From Uranotaenia lowii (taxonomy: Eukaryota > Arthropoda > Insecta > Diptera > Culicidae), in NCBI RefSeq assembly GCF_029784155.1, contig NC_073693.1, positions 222,051,303 through 222,115,302 on the forward strand: a stretch of DNA of 64,000 bases, in the 5' to 3' direction. Made by a program: the position numbers and the translations under genes. Position 1 is the stretch's first letter, and every line of letters starts with the position of its first letter. The notes beneath the pieces were generated by a model that was not told where the DNA came from, made no database searches, and saw only the letters and a list, made by a program, of their open reading frames with translations. Shown here in pieces: positions 23,488-36,300 of this stretch.

Positions 23488-24307
23488 TTTCTTAGCTTAT
23501 GTTTCACTTATGCTAAAGACGTGCAGCATATTTTAAATAGTTTCAACCTTTGATTCGATTTTAAACACCACTAAAGTGAAGTTACACAATCCGAGCAACT
23601 CTACAAACGCGTGCCATGCGACTGATTTTTTCCCCTATTTTGGACCAGAATCACCGGATCACAACAGAAATACCAAAACAAACGGTCGTGGTGGGTCGGC
23701 TTTCTGTGGGTGGCGTGGGAGGTGACGGTCGTTGCCATGGTAACCGGAACCGGCGTCCCAAACAGCTGATCATTTTCGTCGAGATTCAAGAATAACGGGA
23801 CAATAACAAACCGCAAAATCGATCAAGGTTCACACTGCTGCAGTTGAAATAGTCTTTTTAAATTAATTTTTGTTCATTTGTAACTTTTCTAATATCAAAT
23901 GCTTGAATTTTGAATGTTCAGTTTTTAATAATTCTAATCGAATTTTTGCATTTTCAAATTTATAATGCTTTAAATCGAACCTATCTTTAATTAAATGCTT
24001 TTAAAAATAATATAATATGCTCAGATTTCTATTCACTTCAGCTCATTTTTAAATAGTTTAACGCTGGTTTATAAACAGAAAATTTAGAAAAAAATTTCAA
24101 GCGTGTTGAAAAAAATCGATGAACAATTTTGACAGCCATTTTTGCTGTCAAACGGCTGCCATTTTCTCCTCACTTGTCAAAAATTTTCGCTCGCGTGTGG
24201 ACGTGTCGTTCCGTTCTCTATTCAGTGGGCGTGAAAAATTGTGCAAAGTTATCTGCTAGAAATCTTCCGAATTCTCTAGTAAAACCGTTTAATTCCGATC
24301 CGCGACC
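23488..24307. promoter_or_regulatory. Shared 5' region between LARS2 and dynein heavy chain
   Basis: The start codons of the two divergent genes are 820 bp apart with no other gene between, so both promoters lie here. A candidate initiator TCAGTG at 24222-24227 lies about 85 bp before the dynein ATG. A locally GC-richer block at about 23600-23780 lies near the synthetase side. No TATA box is evident for either gene. Confidence 0.45.
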
Positions 24308-27300
24308 ATGGGTGATTCCCTGGAGGCTACCGTCGGTAGCTTGGGGAGTGACTCTCCGGCGTCCGAGGACACGGAAAGCGTCGTCATCATGAACTACGAC
24401 TCGTTTACCAATTACATCCGCAAGGCGGTGACCATATTGCTACCGGAGGAAGATATCGTTCCGGTGCCGTTGAACGCTGCCCTGGAGGATCCCTCGAACC
24501 AGGAGTGCATCCGGAAGTTCCTGAGTGACCCCCAGACACAGGCGTTGTACATCCAGCGGTCGTGTTTCAAGGGTAAGTTAGCGATTTTTTTCTAGCCCGA
24601 TTGGGGCTGCTGGGGTACGATGGGGCAACTTTCTAATTTTCCAATATGGCGGCTCCAGGTAAAATACTGATGAGTCACAATTTTTCAATAGTGAAATGGC
24701 AGTGGTGCCAAAGTGGCAAGTTTTATTAGTATTTTTATTTTTATGAATTCTTAAATCGATATTGCGTGTTCAGAGAAAAATTGGATTCTCGCAACGGTAG
24801 TTAGACCCGAAATTTGACAACCGTAATTTGACAGCTCTGCTGATGGGTTGCATTTTCGTCAGTGTAGCCGAGAAACACTAAAGCAAATCATCATACAATA
24901 TGTAAATCGTTTTTTGAAGATGCACTTAATTATTATTTGAATGAATAAATCGACTTCCGGCGAGTTTTATTATTTATTATTATTACACGCTCTTTTTTTT
25001 TAACTCAAAATAAAGTATGACCGAGGTTCAAAACATAGTTCGATTTTATGAACTTAAAGTTAAGTACCCTTTTTCCTCCTTGCGATGGATCAAAACGGAG
25101 TTCGAACAGCGAACTCAAAATTGATCCCATTTTTTCCTTCGGCGAGGGATCAAAGCTGAGTTCGACCTTATGAACTAAAAATTGAACTCTCTTTGTTGGA
25201 CTGAAAACACTTAGCGAGTTCAGTCCGAACCGGAACAGCAACCAACGAACACGTCGCAAAATTTTGACGTTCCGGAACAATTACCGGAAGACTATGAAGG
25301 AACTTCATAATGGAACCGTGTCAGCGTAAAATTCTGTCCGTCATTGTCACCATATGGTGTGCGGCTTGGAATGTCCGGAAACTTCCGGATGTTGTTTACT
25401 TCCCATAGGAAGTAACATCCGGAAGTTTTCTTTGACCGGAAGTGTCAAAACTTTCCACCGCTCTGTAATTGCAATGCATTGTACCTGAACAGCAACATCC
25501 AGGTACAACAAATTTTAATCATCCTTTAGTTCCCTGAAAATAAGCTACCCTCGAAAAAAGGATAAATTCGAGTTCGGAAGTTGAAGCAGTTTTTGACAAT
25601 TTGTTCCGAACACAAAAATTCGCAAAAGATTCAAAGTTTGAAAGAACAATTTCTTATATTGTATGTTAATCCTTCGATTTTATGTATAAAGATGCGGAGA
25701 AAAACCATTCGAAATAAGCTCTGCATTCTTTCTTTTTTTATCTTCTGATTGAAGTTTCAAATCAAGTTCACCAAAGTTCTTTAAATAGGTAAACAATGTT
25801 CCAATCAGAACGTTACCATGTGCAGTAATCATTTTAAATGGTTTAAATGTTGCTGAAAAATCATGATTGGTTCTGAAACATGATGTTTGTCTTAGTAAAA
25901 AACGCATGAAAGTGTGCTGAAGATTTATTCCAGTTTCAAAGTTCCGTTTCCATGTTTGACGTTTGCGGTAGTGCTTCTTCTTCTTCACGAAGAGTTGAGA
26001 AAATCCAAAATAAGTCTGAAAGAGCAATAATTGATGCCCAATTAAGCGTAGCCAATTAACAGCAAAAATCCTGATCTTTTATTTCTAGTTTTTTCATTTC
26101 AACTCGAGATAATTTGAGTCTGATCGATCTCGGTACTATTGGTCACCCTGATGCGATACTTAAACGCCTGAAATTATACTTTCCAACAGGAGCATTTAAC
26201 CACTGCCATAATGTTGCCAAGTTGTTTGTTCTATTGTTAAGTGTATGTATTGTTTTAATTCGCGGGAAAAGTTAAAATTTTAAATGGAGACAAAATAAAA
26301 TTCCTCTTTCTGGCAAGCTGTTCGCGAAACAACAAGTTTTTTTTTGTTCCTCCGAAATGGTCCGCCACAACATTTGGTGCCGTGACCAGGATGGGAAAGC
26401 TTTCGCCAAGATTTCGTTTCTCTTGCAGCGTTAAGCTACCCCATCCTGTAACCTAACCTAGCCTCGATCACGCCTAGTGTACTGCATTTGACAATAAGCC
26501 GCTATTACTATCGAGCCATCATCGGAAACTGGATTCAATCACAGATGACCCGTTTGGTGTACCGCAACTCGTCAGCACCCTGCGGTAACGACCCAATTCC
26601 GGTTCAGAAGTCCCTAGCCACCCAACATTACCCACTGATCCTGCCTATAAAACCGAAAATAGAGGAACCCGTATGGATTGCACTGGTATTCAGGTCCAAT
26701 ACCAGCCATTCGGGCATCATCTGCTGTGCTGACTATCCGAACAGTACACGCTACGAATGGTACGTTGTCCAAGGATCTTAGTCCCATGTCCCAGTGAACC
26801 GGAATCCAATTCGACCCAAAACTCACCAAGTGATCCTACACCGAATTTTAATTGCTTAGCCGCATCTGTTATGGCTCAGCATCAGCCCATCACAGCATTT
26901 CTATTAGTCCCACGTCCAGGCCTGGAGTCCAGTGTAACCGTTCCAGAAACCAATAATCCAATGTGTGCACGTACCAGTCCAGTCCAGCAGCAGTCGTCCT
27001 GTTCAAGTGATCCAATTCCACCAGTTAATGCGGATCCAGAAAATGTTCCCGCAAAAATCCTTCGTACTTTCTGTCCAGTCATGTAATTCATTGTTCCAAC
27101 ATTGCAAGTCAACATTTGATTCAAAACAAAGTTAGGGCTACTAGTGATAAAACAATCGTTTTAGGTGGCCGGTATGATCGATCTCGGTACTATTGGTCAC
27201 CCTGATGCGATACTTAAACGCCTGAAAGTATACTTTCCAACAGGAGCATTTAACCACTGCCATAATGTTGCCAAGTTGTTTGTTCTATTGTTAAGTGTAT

Positions 27301-30300
27301 GTATTGTTTTAATTCGCGGGAAAAGTTAAAATTTTAAATGGAGACAAAATAAAATTCCTCTTTCTGGCAAGCTGTTCGCGAAACAACAAGTTTTTTTTTG
27401 TTCCTCCGAAATGGTCCGCCACAACAGAGTCGATTTGATTTTTTTTGTAAGGAATTTTCATCCTTGTAGCATTTGAGTTAGTTTTACGTATTTGTTGCTT
27501 ATAAATTCTTTGCGTGTACCTGTCGTGATCGTCCAGCTCTGTTTACAGCTGATAAGGTAAACAACCTGGGAAGAAAAACAACACAAAGTTTCACCGCTCG
27601 ACTCGCAATCACTCTGCTAGTGAAGAAAAAGTGATAAAAGTTCACTCTTCTGGTCGCCATTGCGCTCAACAGTTTTTCCGCGTGTTGTTCCTGCTCGTTC
27701 TGGCTGAGGATTTCGTCGCGGATTTACAAGCTGCTGCCGGATACTTCAATCTCCAGACATCAGGTAATTCGGACGAGTAATTTGCAAGCAATCAGCACCG
27801 CAGAATACTTACCAGTAATACTCACCAGACATCCGCAAGATTCCACGAGAACAACCCAGGAACAGCTGACGGAAGTTTCGCGCAGGATTCTGGAAGGCGA
27901 TAAGCAACCAATTCATCCGTCGGAGCATACACAAGAGGTAATAAATTTGAAAGTGATTGATGTAAACACCACTAATCAGGGACCCTTTCATAGAGGATCG
28001 ACAACCCTCCACGATCGGTGTTGGCTGAATCCACACCGTCGACATTACCGACCGAAGCCCTTCTAGAATCGGTGAGTGAATGTTTGTTCAGTGGTATAGC
28101 AGTGCTCAATTCTCGTTTCACCTACAGAATTTGATTTGGCTCATCACCGACCCAAGTGGCGCAAGAAAAAGCATTTCAAGACCCCAAACTGGGTGAGTTG
28201 ACTCCGATGAGTGAAAAAGAATAAATGCGCTGATAGATGTTTGTATTTAAGGGCTTTTATTGGGAGCTGAAAACCAACGCTGCCTGGAGTCAGTCTTTCT
28301 TCCGGAGCCGAAAGTTGTTCCTTCCGGAAACTGGTGCCGTATCCTCCTGGAAGCTGAAGCTGGATGCCACGTCAACTGCCAGTGGTGCTCAACTGGGTTG
28401 GTCATCGGATGACAACATCGGTCGCTGTAAAGAGAAGGTGAAGAACAAAAATAAGAACAAGTAAGTACTAGCGCTAGTCAGAAGAAAAGTAAATTAGAAA
28501 AGAAGATGCTGCAGTAATGTAAGAAGAAAAAGAAGAAACAGGCAGTTAAGAAGCAAGAAGAATAAGAAGCAGAATGGAAGAAGAACAGTAGAAGCGGAAT
28601 GGAAGAAGAAGAGCAGAGGCGGAATGGAAGAAGAAGAAGAGAATGACGAGGAGCGGGAGTAGAAGAAGAAAAGGGACGAGATATTATGCGGTCTGGAAAA
28701 TAAGCAGAATTAAGCAATGATGAAAATAGATGATAAGCAACAAATTTGTTTTGGTTTTGTTTTGTGGCGTAATTTTATGAATGTTAGTGATTTGTGTCTC
28801 CTCCCCCATTGCTAGCCGGGAGTGAAGATAAAGAACTTCACATCCTCCAGGATAATTCATCCCTACACAGAGTCGATTTAAGTGCTTGGATGTGGATTAA
28901 TTCAAAACGGAGAGAATCAGCAACGGAATATTGAGTTATTTTTTTCCTATCTTTTCAGATGATGAAAATGAGCCACCAACGGAAGGTGAAGAGGAGAAAG
29001 ACGACGTCACTTACTACATCAGCAATGACGTACACTTCACCAGCCAACGGATGGCGTCTCTGGTGTGCATCAAGCGTGGGGCCGTCATTGAGGCGTATAA
29101 GACGATCCATTCCCAGGTTCGACTTATCAACTTCTCCGAAGGCTCACCGTACGAAACGCTCCATTCGTTCATCAGTAAGACCTTTGCTCCGTACTTCAAA
29201 AGCTACGTCAAGGAATCGGGTAGGGCCGATCGGGATGGAGACAAGATGGCCCCATCTGTCGAGAAGAAACTCACTGAACTGGAGATGGGTTTGTTGCATT
29301 TGCAGCAAAACATCGATATTCCTGAAGTTACTCTGAACATCAACGGGCTCGTGGCGCAGGTTCTGAAAAAATGTGCCGACGAAGGACGCAAGGCTAAGAT
29401 AACTGACTTTGGCGATAAACTAGAGGACTCAACCTTTCTGAACACCCTGCAAAATGGAGTTAACCGCTGGATTAAGGAAATTCAAAAGGTCACCAAGTTA
29501 GACCGTGATCCCTCCTCCGGAACTGCGCTGCAAGAAATCTCTTTCTGGTTGAATCTTGAACGGGCCTTGCATCGCATCCAGGAAAAACGTGAATCTCCGG
29601 AAGTGGCTTTGACTTTGAATATCCTTAAACATGGCAAACGATTCCACGCAACTGTTTCCTTTGACACCGATACTGGACTTAAACAAATCTTAGCTATGGT
29701 TGCCGATTATAATCCGCTAATGAAAGACTTTCCAATCAATGATTTGTTGTCTGCTACAGAGTTGGATAAAATTCGTCAAGCGGTGCAGTCTATTTTCAAT
29801 CATCTTAGAAAAATCCGTAGCACCAAGTATCCTATTCAGCGAGCACTCAGATTAATTGAGGCTATCTCAAGAGATCTTAGCCAACAGTTGTTGAAAGTAT
29901 TGGGCACAAGACGTTTGATGCATATTCCATTTGACGAATTCGAGAGAGTCATGAATCAATGTTTTGAAGTCTTCAGCTGCTGGGACGATGAGTACGACAA
30001 ACTGCAAGGAATTCTGCGTGATATTGTCAAAAAGAAGCGCGACGAACACATCAAAATGGTCTGGCGTATCGCTCCGGCTCACAAAAAACTTCAACAGCGT
30101 ATGGAGCATATGCGCAAGTTCCGTCGTCATCATGAACAATTGCGTACCGTGATTGTGCGTGTGTTGCGTCCTGCTCGTCAACCTTCCGGAATGTCCGGCG
30201 GAGGTGATGCAGGCAGTGCTGACACTAAACAACCCTACAGTTTGGAAACGGCTGACGCCAACGCCATCGAAGAGGTCAACCTGGCATACGAAAACGTAAA

Positions 30301-33300
30301 AGAAATTGAATGTTTGGACATTTCCAAGGAAGGATCCGAAGCTTGGGATGCGGCTATCAAGCGCTATGACGAACGCATTGATAGAGTCGAAACTCGCATC
30401 ACAGCTCATCTGCGGGATCAACTTGGCACCGCTAAAAATGCTAATGAAATGTTCAGAATTTTCTCGCGTTTCAATGCCCTATTTGTGCGACCGCACATCC
30501 GAGGAGCCATCAGAGAGTATCAAACACAGCTTATTCAACGCGTCAAAGATGATATTGAAGCTTTGCATGAAAAATTTAAGGTAAATCTATAAGCTTATAT
30601 GATCTATATCCAAAAATACTGAATTTTCCATCCCATAGGTTCAGTACCCCCAGAGCAAAAGCTGTCGTTTGTCTGTGGTTCGAGACTTACCACCAGTGGC
30701 CGGTTCCATCATCTGGGCTCGGCAAATCGATAACCAACTTACTATGTATTTGAAAAGAGTAGAAGACGTTCTTGGCAAGGGCTGGGAATCCCATCACGAT
30801 GGACAAAAACTTAAAGCCGACGGAGACAGTTTCCGAGCAAAGCTTTCGACAATGGAAGTGTTCCACGAGTGGGCACGTAAAGTGCAAGAACGCAACACCG
30901 GTATCACCGGACGGATCTTTTTGATTGAGGCAACACGTTCTCGCACCGGACGTGGCAACACACTCAAACTTAGAGTTAACTTCTTGCCGGAAATCATAAC
31001 TCTGTATAAAGAAGTTCGAAATTTGAAAAGTTTGGGATTCCGTGTGCCGCTGGCCATTGTTAACAAAGCTCACCAGGCGAACCAACTTTATCCATTTGCT
31101 ATCTCACTGATTGAAAGCGTTAGAACCTACGAGCGTACTCTGGAAAAGGTAACATTCTTTGTTTACTTATGATTCGATAATAACACCCCACAACATTGAC
31201 TTTTGACTTAGTAAAAATATCAATCCGTCTAACGTCATTCATTTAGAACATGATCACGTAATATTTTTAATATTCACATCAAACACATTCACATCAGTAC
31301 ATAATTTACCGAACACAATATCGCTCAATATGTATTGTACAACAATATTATTTCTCCATGCAGCTAACAAATAGGAGTTTAGCACAAAATTCAGTATTCA
31401 AGGTAGAAATAGCTAATTTAGCTAGTTGTTATATTTTTTTCATATTTTTCTACTTTCGTTTAGTTTTCTGCTTCTTAGCTTAAATCTTTCGGTTTCTTGT
31501 AAATAACCAAAATTATCGTCATGCCTCAAACGCTTTTTCATTGCTTAGTTATATTTACGCTTTGTTTTCAAAGCACCGTAAGCAGCTTTGATTTTTAAAA
31601 GTAATTTAGATATATGTAAACTCAATAAAACTTTTCTGAATGTCATTTTGGATTTAAACAATTTCATGCAAATTATAAACTTACGCATGTAAAATTTAAA
31701 ACAAAAATATAAACTGCAAATTATTTCAATGGTTTAACTTAGCGTTCCAAACTGGTTATTCGAGAGATTTAAACCCAAAATATCTTATTAATAAGATTCA
31801 CCAGGGAACTTTAGAAAACTTCCGCATTTGTCATTGATCGTATAATTATGTTTTATAAAATTTAGCTACTTGGTTGTTTTTTTTTCGTTTTATTCATAGC
31901 GTACTTGTTGGATAATTTTTCTTGTTAGCTCAGTATTGTTTTTAGAACTTCATTTCTTTTTTTTAAATCATACATTAAATTTAAATTTTATAGAATAATT
32001 TATAACATACATTTATTAGCGATAAGTTTTGAAATTAGAAAACTATTCAGTAAAATTCTAAATGTTGTTTAAAACATACCAATGTTTTGGTTCACCTTTT
32101 GTTATTTTCGTTTACTTCATTCACTGGAAACATTACTTGCTAAATTGATCCAGCTTCCAATAAAAAACATAAATTCAAACAAAAAAATCGTTGAAAATTG
32201 TTTATTTTTAACTAAAAAATAAAACAATGAATTGTTATCAAATATCTACCTACGTTCATATATTTTTCTGGAGTGATGGTGCTTTGGCTGGAGGAATTTC
32301 TGATTTTCAAAGAAATACATTGCGCAATTCTCACGCTTTCTTGCCGTCAACTAGCTACGAATATCATTTTGCACGAACTGTTCAAGTTTCTGGTTCAAGT
32401 CATTTAGTTTCTAGTCAGTTTTTGATGTTCTAATTTATTTTTTTTTCTTTTACTACCAACCTCCAAATATCACACGCAGATCGAGGACCGTGCTAGCATC
32501 ATCCCTCTAGTGGCCGGTTTGCGCAAAGAAGTACTGGCGCTTATTTCCGAAGGCATTGCTCTTGTCTGGGAAAGCTACAAACTGGATCCGTACGTTCAAC
32601 GTCTGTCGGAGAATGTTACCTCGTTCCAGGAAAAGGTGGAAGATTTGCTGGTGGTCGAGGAACAGTTGGACGTGGACGTACGCTCCCTGGAAACCTGTCC
32701 GTACAGTGCGGCAACATTTGCCGATATTCTTTCTAAAATTCAACACGCCGTTGATGATCTGTCGTTGAAACAGTACTCTAACTTACACGTCTGGGTTGCT
32801 CGTTTGGATGAAGAAGTAGAGAAGAAGTTAGCCGCCAGATTGCAAGCTGGTATTCAAGCATGGACAGATGCACTAACTGGTAATAAGAAAGAAGTTGATT
32901 TGTCTATGGACACAGATGCTCCAACACAACCTACCATTAAACCTGGAGGAGATCCGCAGATTTTGAAAGCCATTCATGAAATCCGTATTACTAATCAGCA
33001 GATGTATCTGTACCCGTCGATCGAAGAAGCCCGGTTCCAGATAATGCAACAATTGTTCGCTTGGGAGGCAATTGTAACCTCTCAAACCCGTTTGCAGAGC
33101 TCTCGTTATCAAGTTGGATTGGACAAACCAGTTTCACAAACGTACAGAAATCTACTAACGAAACTTCCTCTAGGTTCAGACCCATTGGAAGGTGCATATG
33201 GCGCTATCGAAAACCAAATCTCCGAGGTTCGCAATTACGTCGATGAATGGTTGAGATACCAGAGCTTGTGGGATCTGCAAGCTGATACGCTGTACGGTCG

Positions 33301-36300
33301 TCTAGGGGAAGATATCAATCTATGGATCAAATGCCTGAATGACATTAAAAAATCTCGTACTACTTTTGATACATCGGACACTCGTCGCGCTTACGGACCC
33401 ATCGTAATCGATTACGCAAAGGTCCAGTCCAAAGTTACTTTGAAATACGATTCTTGGCATAAGGAAGCTCTTAGCAAATTCGGTCAACTTCTCGGTAATG
33501 AAATGACTACGTTCCATACCAAGGTCTCAAAGAGCCGCAATGATTTGGAACAACAAAGTATCGAAGCCGCCAGTACTTCGGATGCTGTAAGTTTCATTAC
33601 CTATGTTCAATCGTTGAAGAAAGAGATGCTTGTTTGGGACAAGCAGGTGGATATCTATCGTGAAGCACAAAGGATTTTGGAACGTCAGCGTTTCCAGTTT
33701 CCCAACAATTGGTTGCATGTGGATAACATCGAAGGAGAATGGTCAGCATTTAACGAAATCATGAAGCGTAAGGATTCCGCTATTCAAACTCAAGTAGCCA
33801 GCTTGCAAGCAAAGATCGTCGCAGAAGACAAGGCTGTTGAGCAGAGAACGCTGGACTTCTTGAATGATTGGGAAAAGAATAAGCCAACGGGAGGTCGTAC
33901 CCGTCCGGATGATGCTCTCCAACAGCTTCATATCTTCGAAACTAAATTCTCACGATTGAAGGAGGAACGTGATAACGTGGCTAAAGCAAAGGAAGCTCTT
34001 GAACTTCAGGAATCTGCTATTCCCAACAATAGCACTGAACGTATGTCTGTTGTCCTTGAGGAATTGCAAGATTTACGTGGTGTTTGGAGTGAATTGTCTA
34101 AAATCTGGGCTCAGATCGATGAAACCAGAGAGAAGCCATGGCTGTCAGTTCAACCAAGAAAGTTACGCCAATCGCTGGAAGCTATGATGAATCAACTGAA
34201 GGAACTTCCGGCTCGTTTAAGAATGTACGAGAGCTATGAGTACGTCAAGAAACTGTTACAAAGCTATATCAAGGTAAATATGATGATTGTAGAGCTTAAG
34301 TCGGACGCCCTTAAAGAGCGACACTGGAAGCAACTCACAAAACAACTTCGCGTTAGCTGGGTGCTATCGGATCTTACTCTGGGACAAGTCTGGGATGTGA
34401 ACCTCTTGAAGAACGAATCCATCGTGAAAGATATAATACTGGTTGCTCAAGGTGAAATGGCCCTAGAAGAGTTCTTGAAGCAAGTTCGCGAAAGTTGGCA
34501 GAACTATGAGCTGGATTTGATCAACTATCAGAACAAATGCCGCATCATCCGTGGTTGGGATGATTTGTTCAACAAGGTTAAAGAACACATCAATTCGGTT
34601 GCTGCTATGAAGTTGTCACCTTACTACAAAGTTTTTGAAGAAGAAGCACTCACTTGGGAGGAGAAATTAAATCGTATCAATTCGTTGTTTGATGTATGGA
34701 TTGATGTCCAGAGACGTTGGGTCTATTTGGAAGGAATTTTCTCCGGTAGTGCCGACATTAAAACTCTGCTTCCAGTTGAAACATCTCGCTTTCAAAGTAT
34801 CAGCTCAGAATTCTTGGGATTAATGAAGAAGGTTGCCAAATCCCCTAAAGTTATGGATGTATTAAACATTCCTGGTGTTCAGCGTTCGCTAGAAAGATTA
34901 GCAGATCTGCTTGGAAAGATCCAGAAAGCTCTTGGAGAGTATTTGGAACGAGAAAGAACTTCATTCCCACGGTTCTATTTTGTCGGTGATGAAGATTTGC
35001 TTGAAATTATCGGCAACAGTAAGAATGTGGCCCGTCTTCAGAAACATTTCAAGAAAATGTTCGCTGGAGTTGCTTCAATATTGTTGAATGAGGATAACAC
35101 AGTTATTCTTGGAATTGCTTCTCGTGAGGGTGAAGAAGTCAAGTTTATTAAACCTGTATCGACTCTTGAACATCCAAAGATCAACGAATGGTTAACTTTG
35201 GTCGAAAAAGAAATGCGATTTACTCTAGCTTCGTATTTGGCACAGGCTGTTCAAGATATCAAACAGTTCAAGGATGAAATTGATGCACAGAAATATATGG
35301 AATGGTGCGACAAATATCAAGCTCAGATAGTTGTACTGGCAGCTCAAATTTTGTGGTCCGAAGATGTTGAAGCAGCTTTACAACAGTCTTCTGACAATCC
35401 TGGAAACAAAAACCCTTTGAACCGTGTTTTGACCACCGTCGAATCTACTTTGAACGTTTTGGCAGACTCTGTACTCCAAGAACAACCAGCGCTTCGTCGT
35501 AAAAAGCTTGAACATCTGATCAACGAATTTGTTCACAAACGTACTGTTACTAGGCGTTTAATTGCTCACGGAGTCAGTAATCCCAAATCTTTCCACTGGC
35601 TTTGCGAAATGCGTTTCTATTTTGATCCACGTCAGACCGAGGTACTGCAACAGCTGACCATCCACATGGCCAACGCTCGGTTCTTCTACGGCTTTGAGTA
35701 TCTAGGCGTACAGGATCGTCTCGTCCAAACACCGTTGACCGATCGATGCTACCTGACAATGACACAGGCGCTGGAATCACGACTTGGTGGATCACCGTTT
35801 GGTCCAGCCGGTACTGGTAAAACGGAATCGGTTAAGGCTCTCGGTAATCAGCTGGGTCGTTTCGTGCTGGTGTTCAACTGCGACGAAACCTTTGATTTCC
35901 AGGCAATGGGCCGTATTTTCGTCGGTCTGTGTCAAGTTGGTGCGTGGGGTTGCTTCGACGAGTTCAACCGTCTGGAGGAACGTATGCTTTCGGCTGTTTC
36001 GCAGCAGATTCAAACCATTCAGGAAGCTCTCAAATCACAGCAAGACACCGTCAAAGACACCCAGAGCATCACGGTTGAGCTTGTCGGAAAACAGGTCCGT
36101 GTATCCACTGACATGGCCATTTTCATTACAATGAATCCAGGCTATGCTGGCCGTTCCAATCTGCCGGACAATCTGAAGAAGCTTTTCCGCTCGCTTGCTA
36201 TGACCACACCGGATCGTCAATTGATTGCTGAAGTGATGCTGTTCAGTCAAGGTTTCCGTACTGCTGAAAAACTTGCTTGCAAAATTGTTCCATTCTTCAA

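Noticed and set aside
26488..27086. Open frames inside the LTR element
   Set aside because: No gag zinc knuckle, protease or reverse transcriptase motif; too short for retroviral-type proteins.
28240..28464. Possible extra dynein exon in intron 1
   Set aside because: The joins 24572 to 28959 keep frame and give the expected family sequence; this frame has no dynein similarity.
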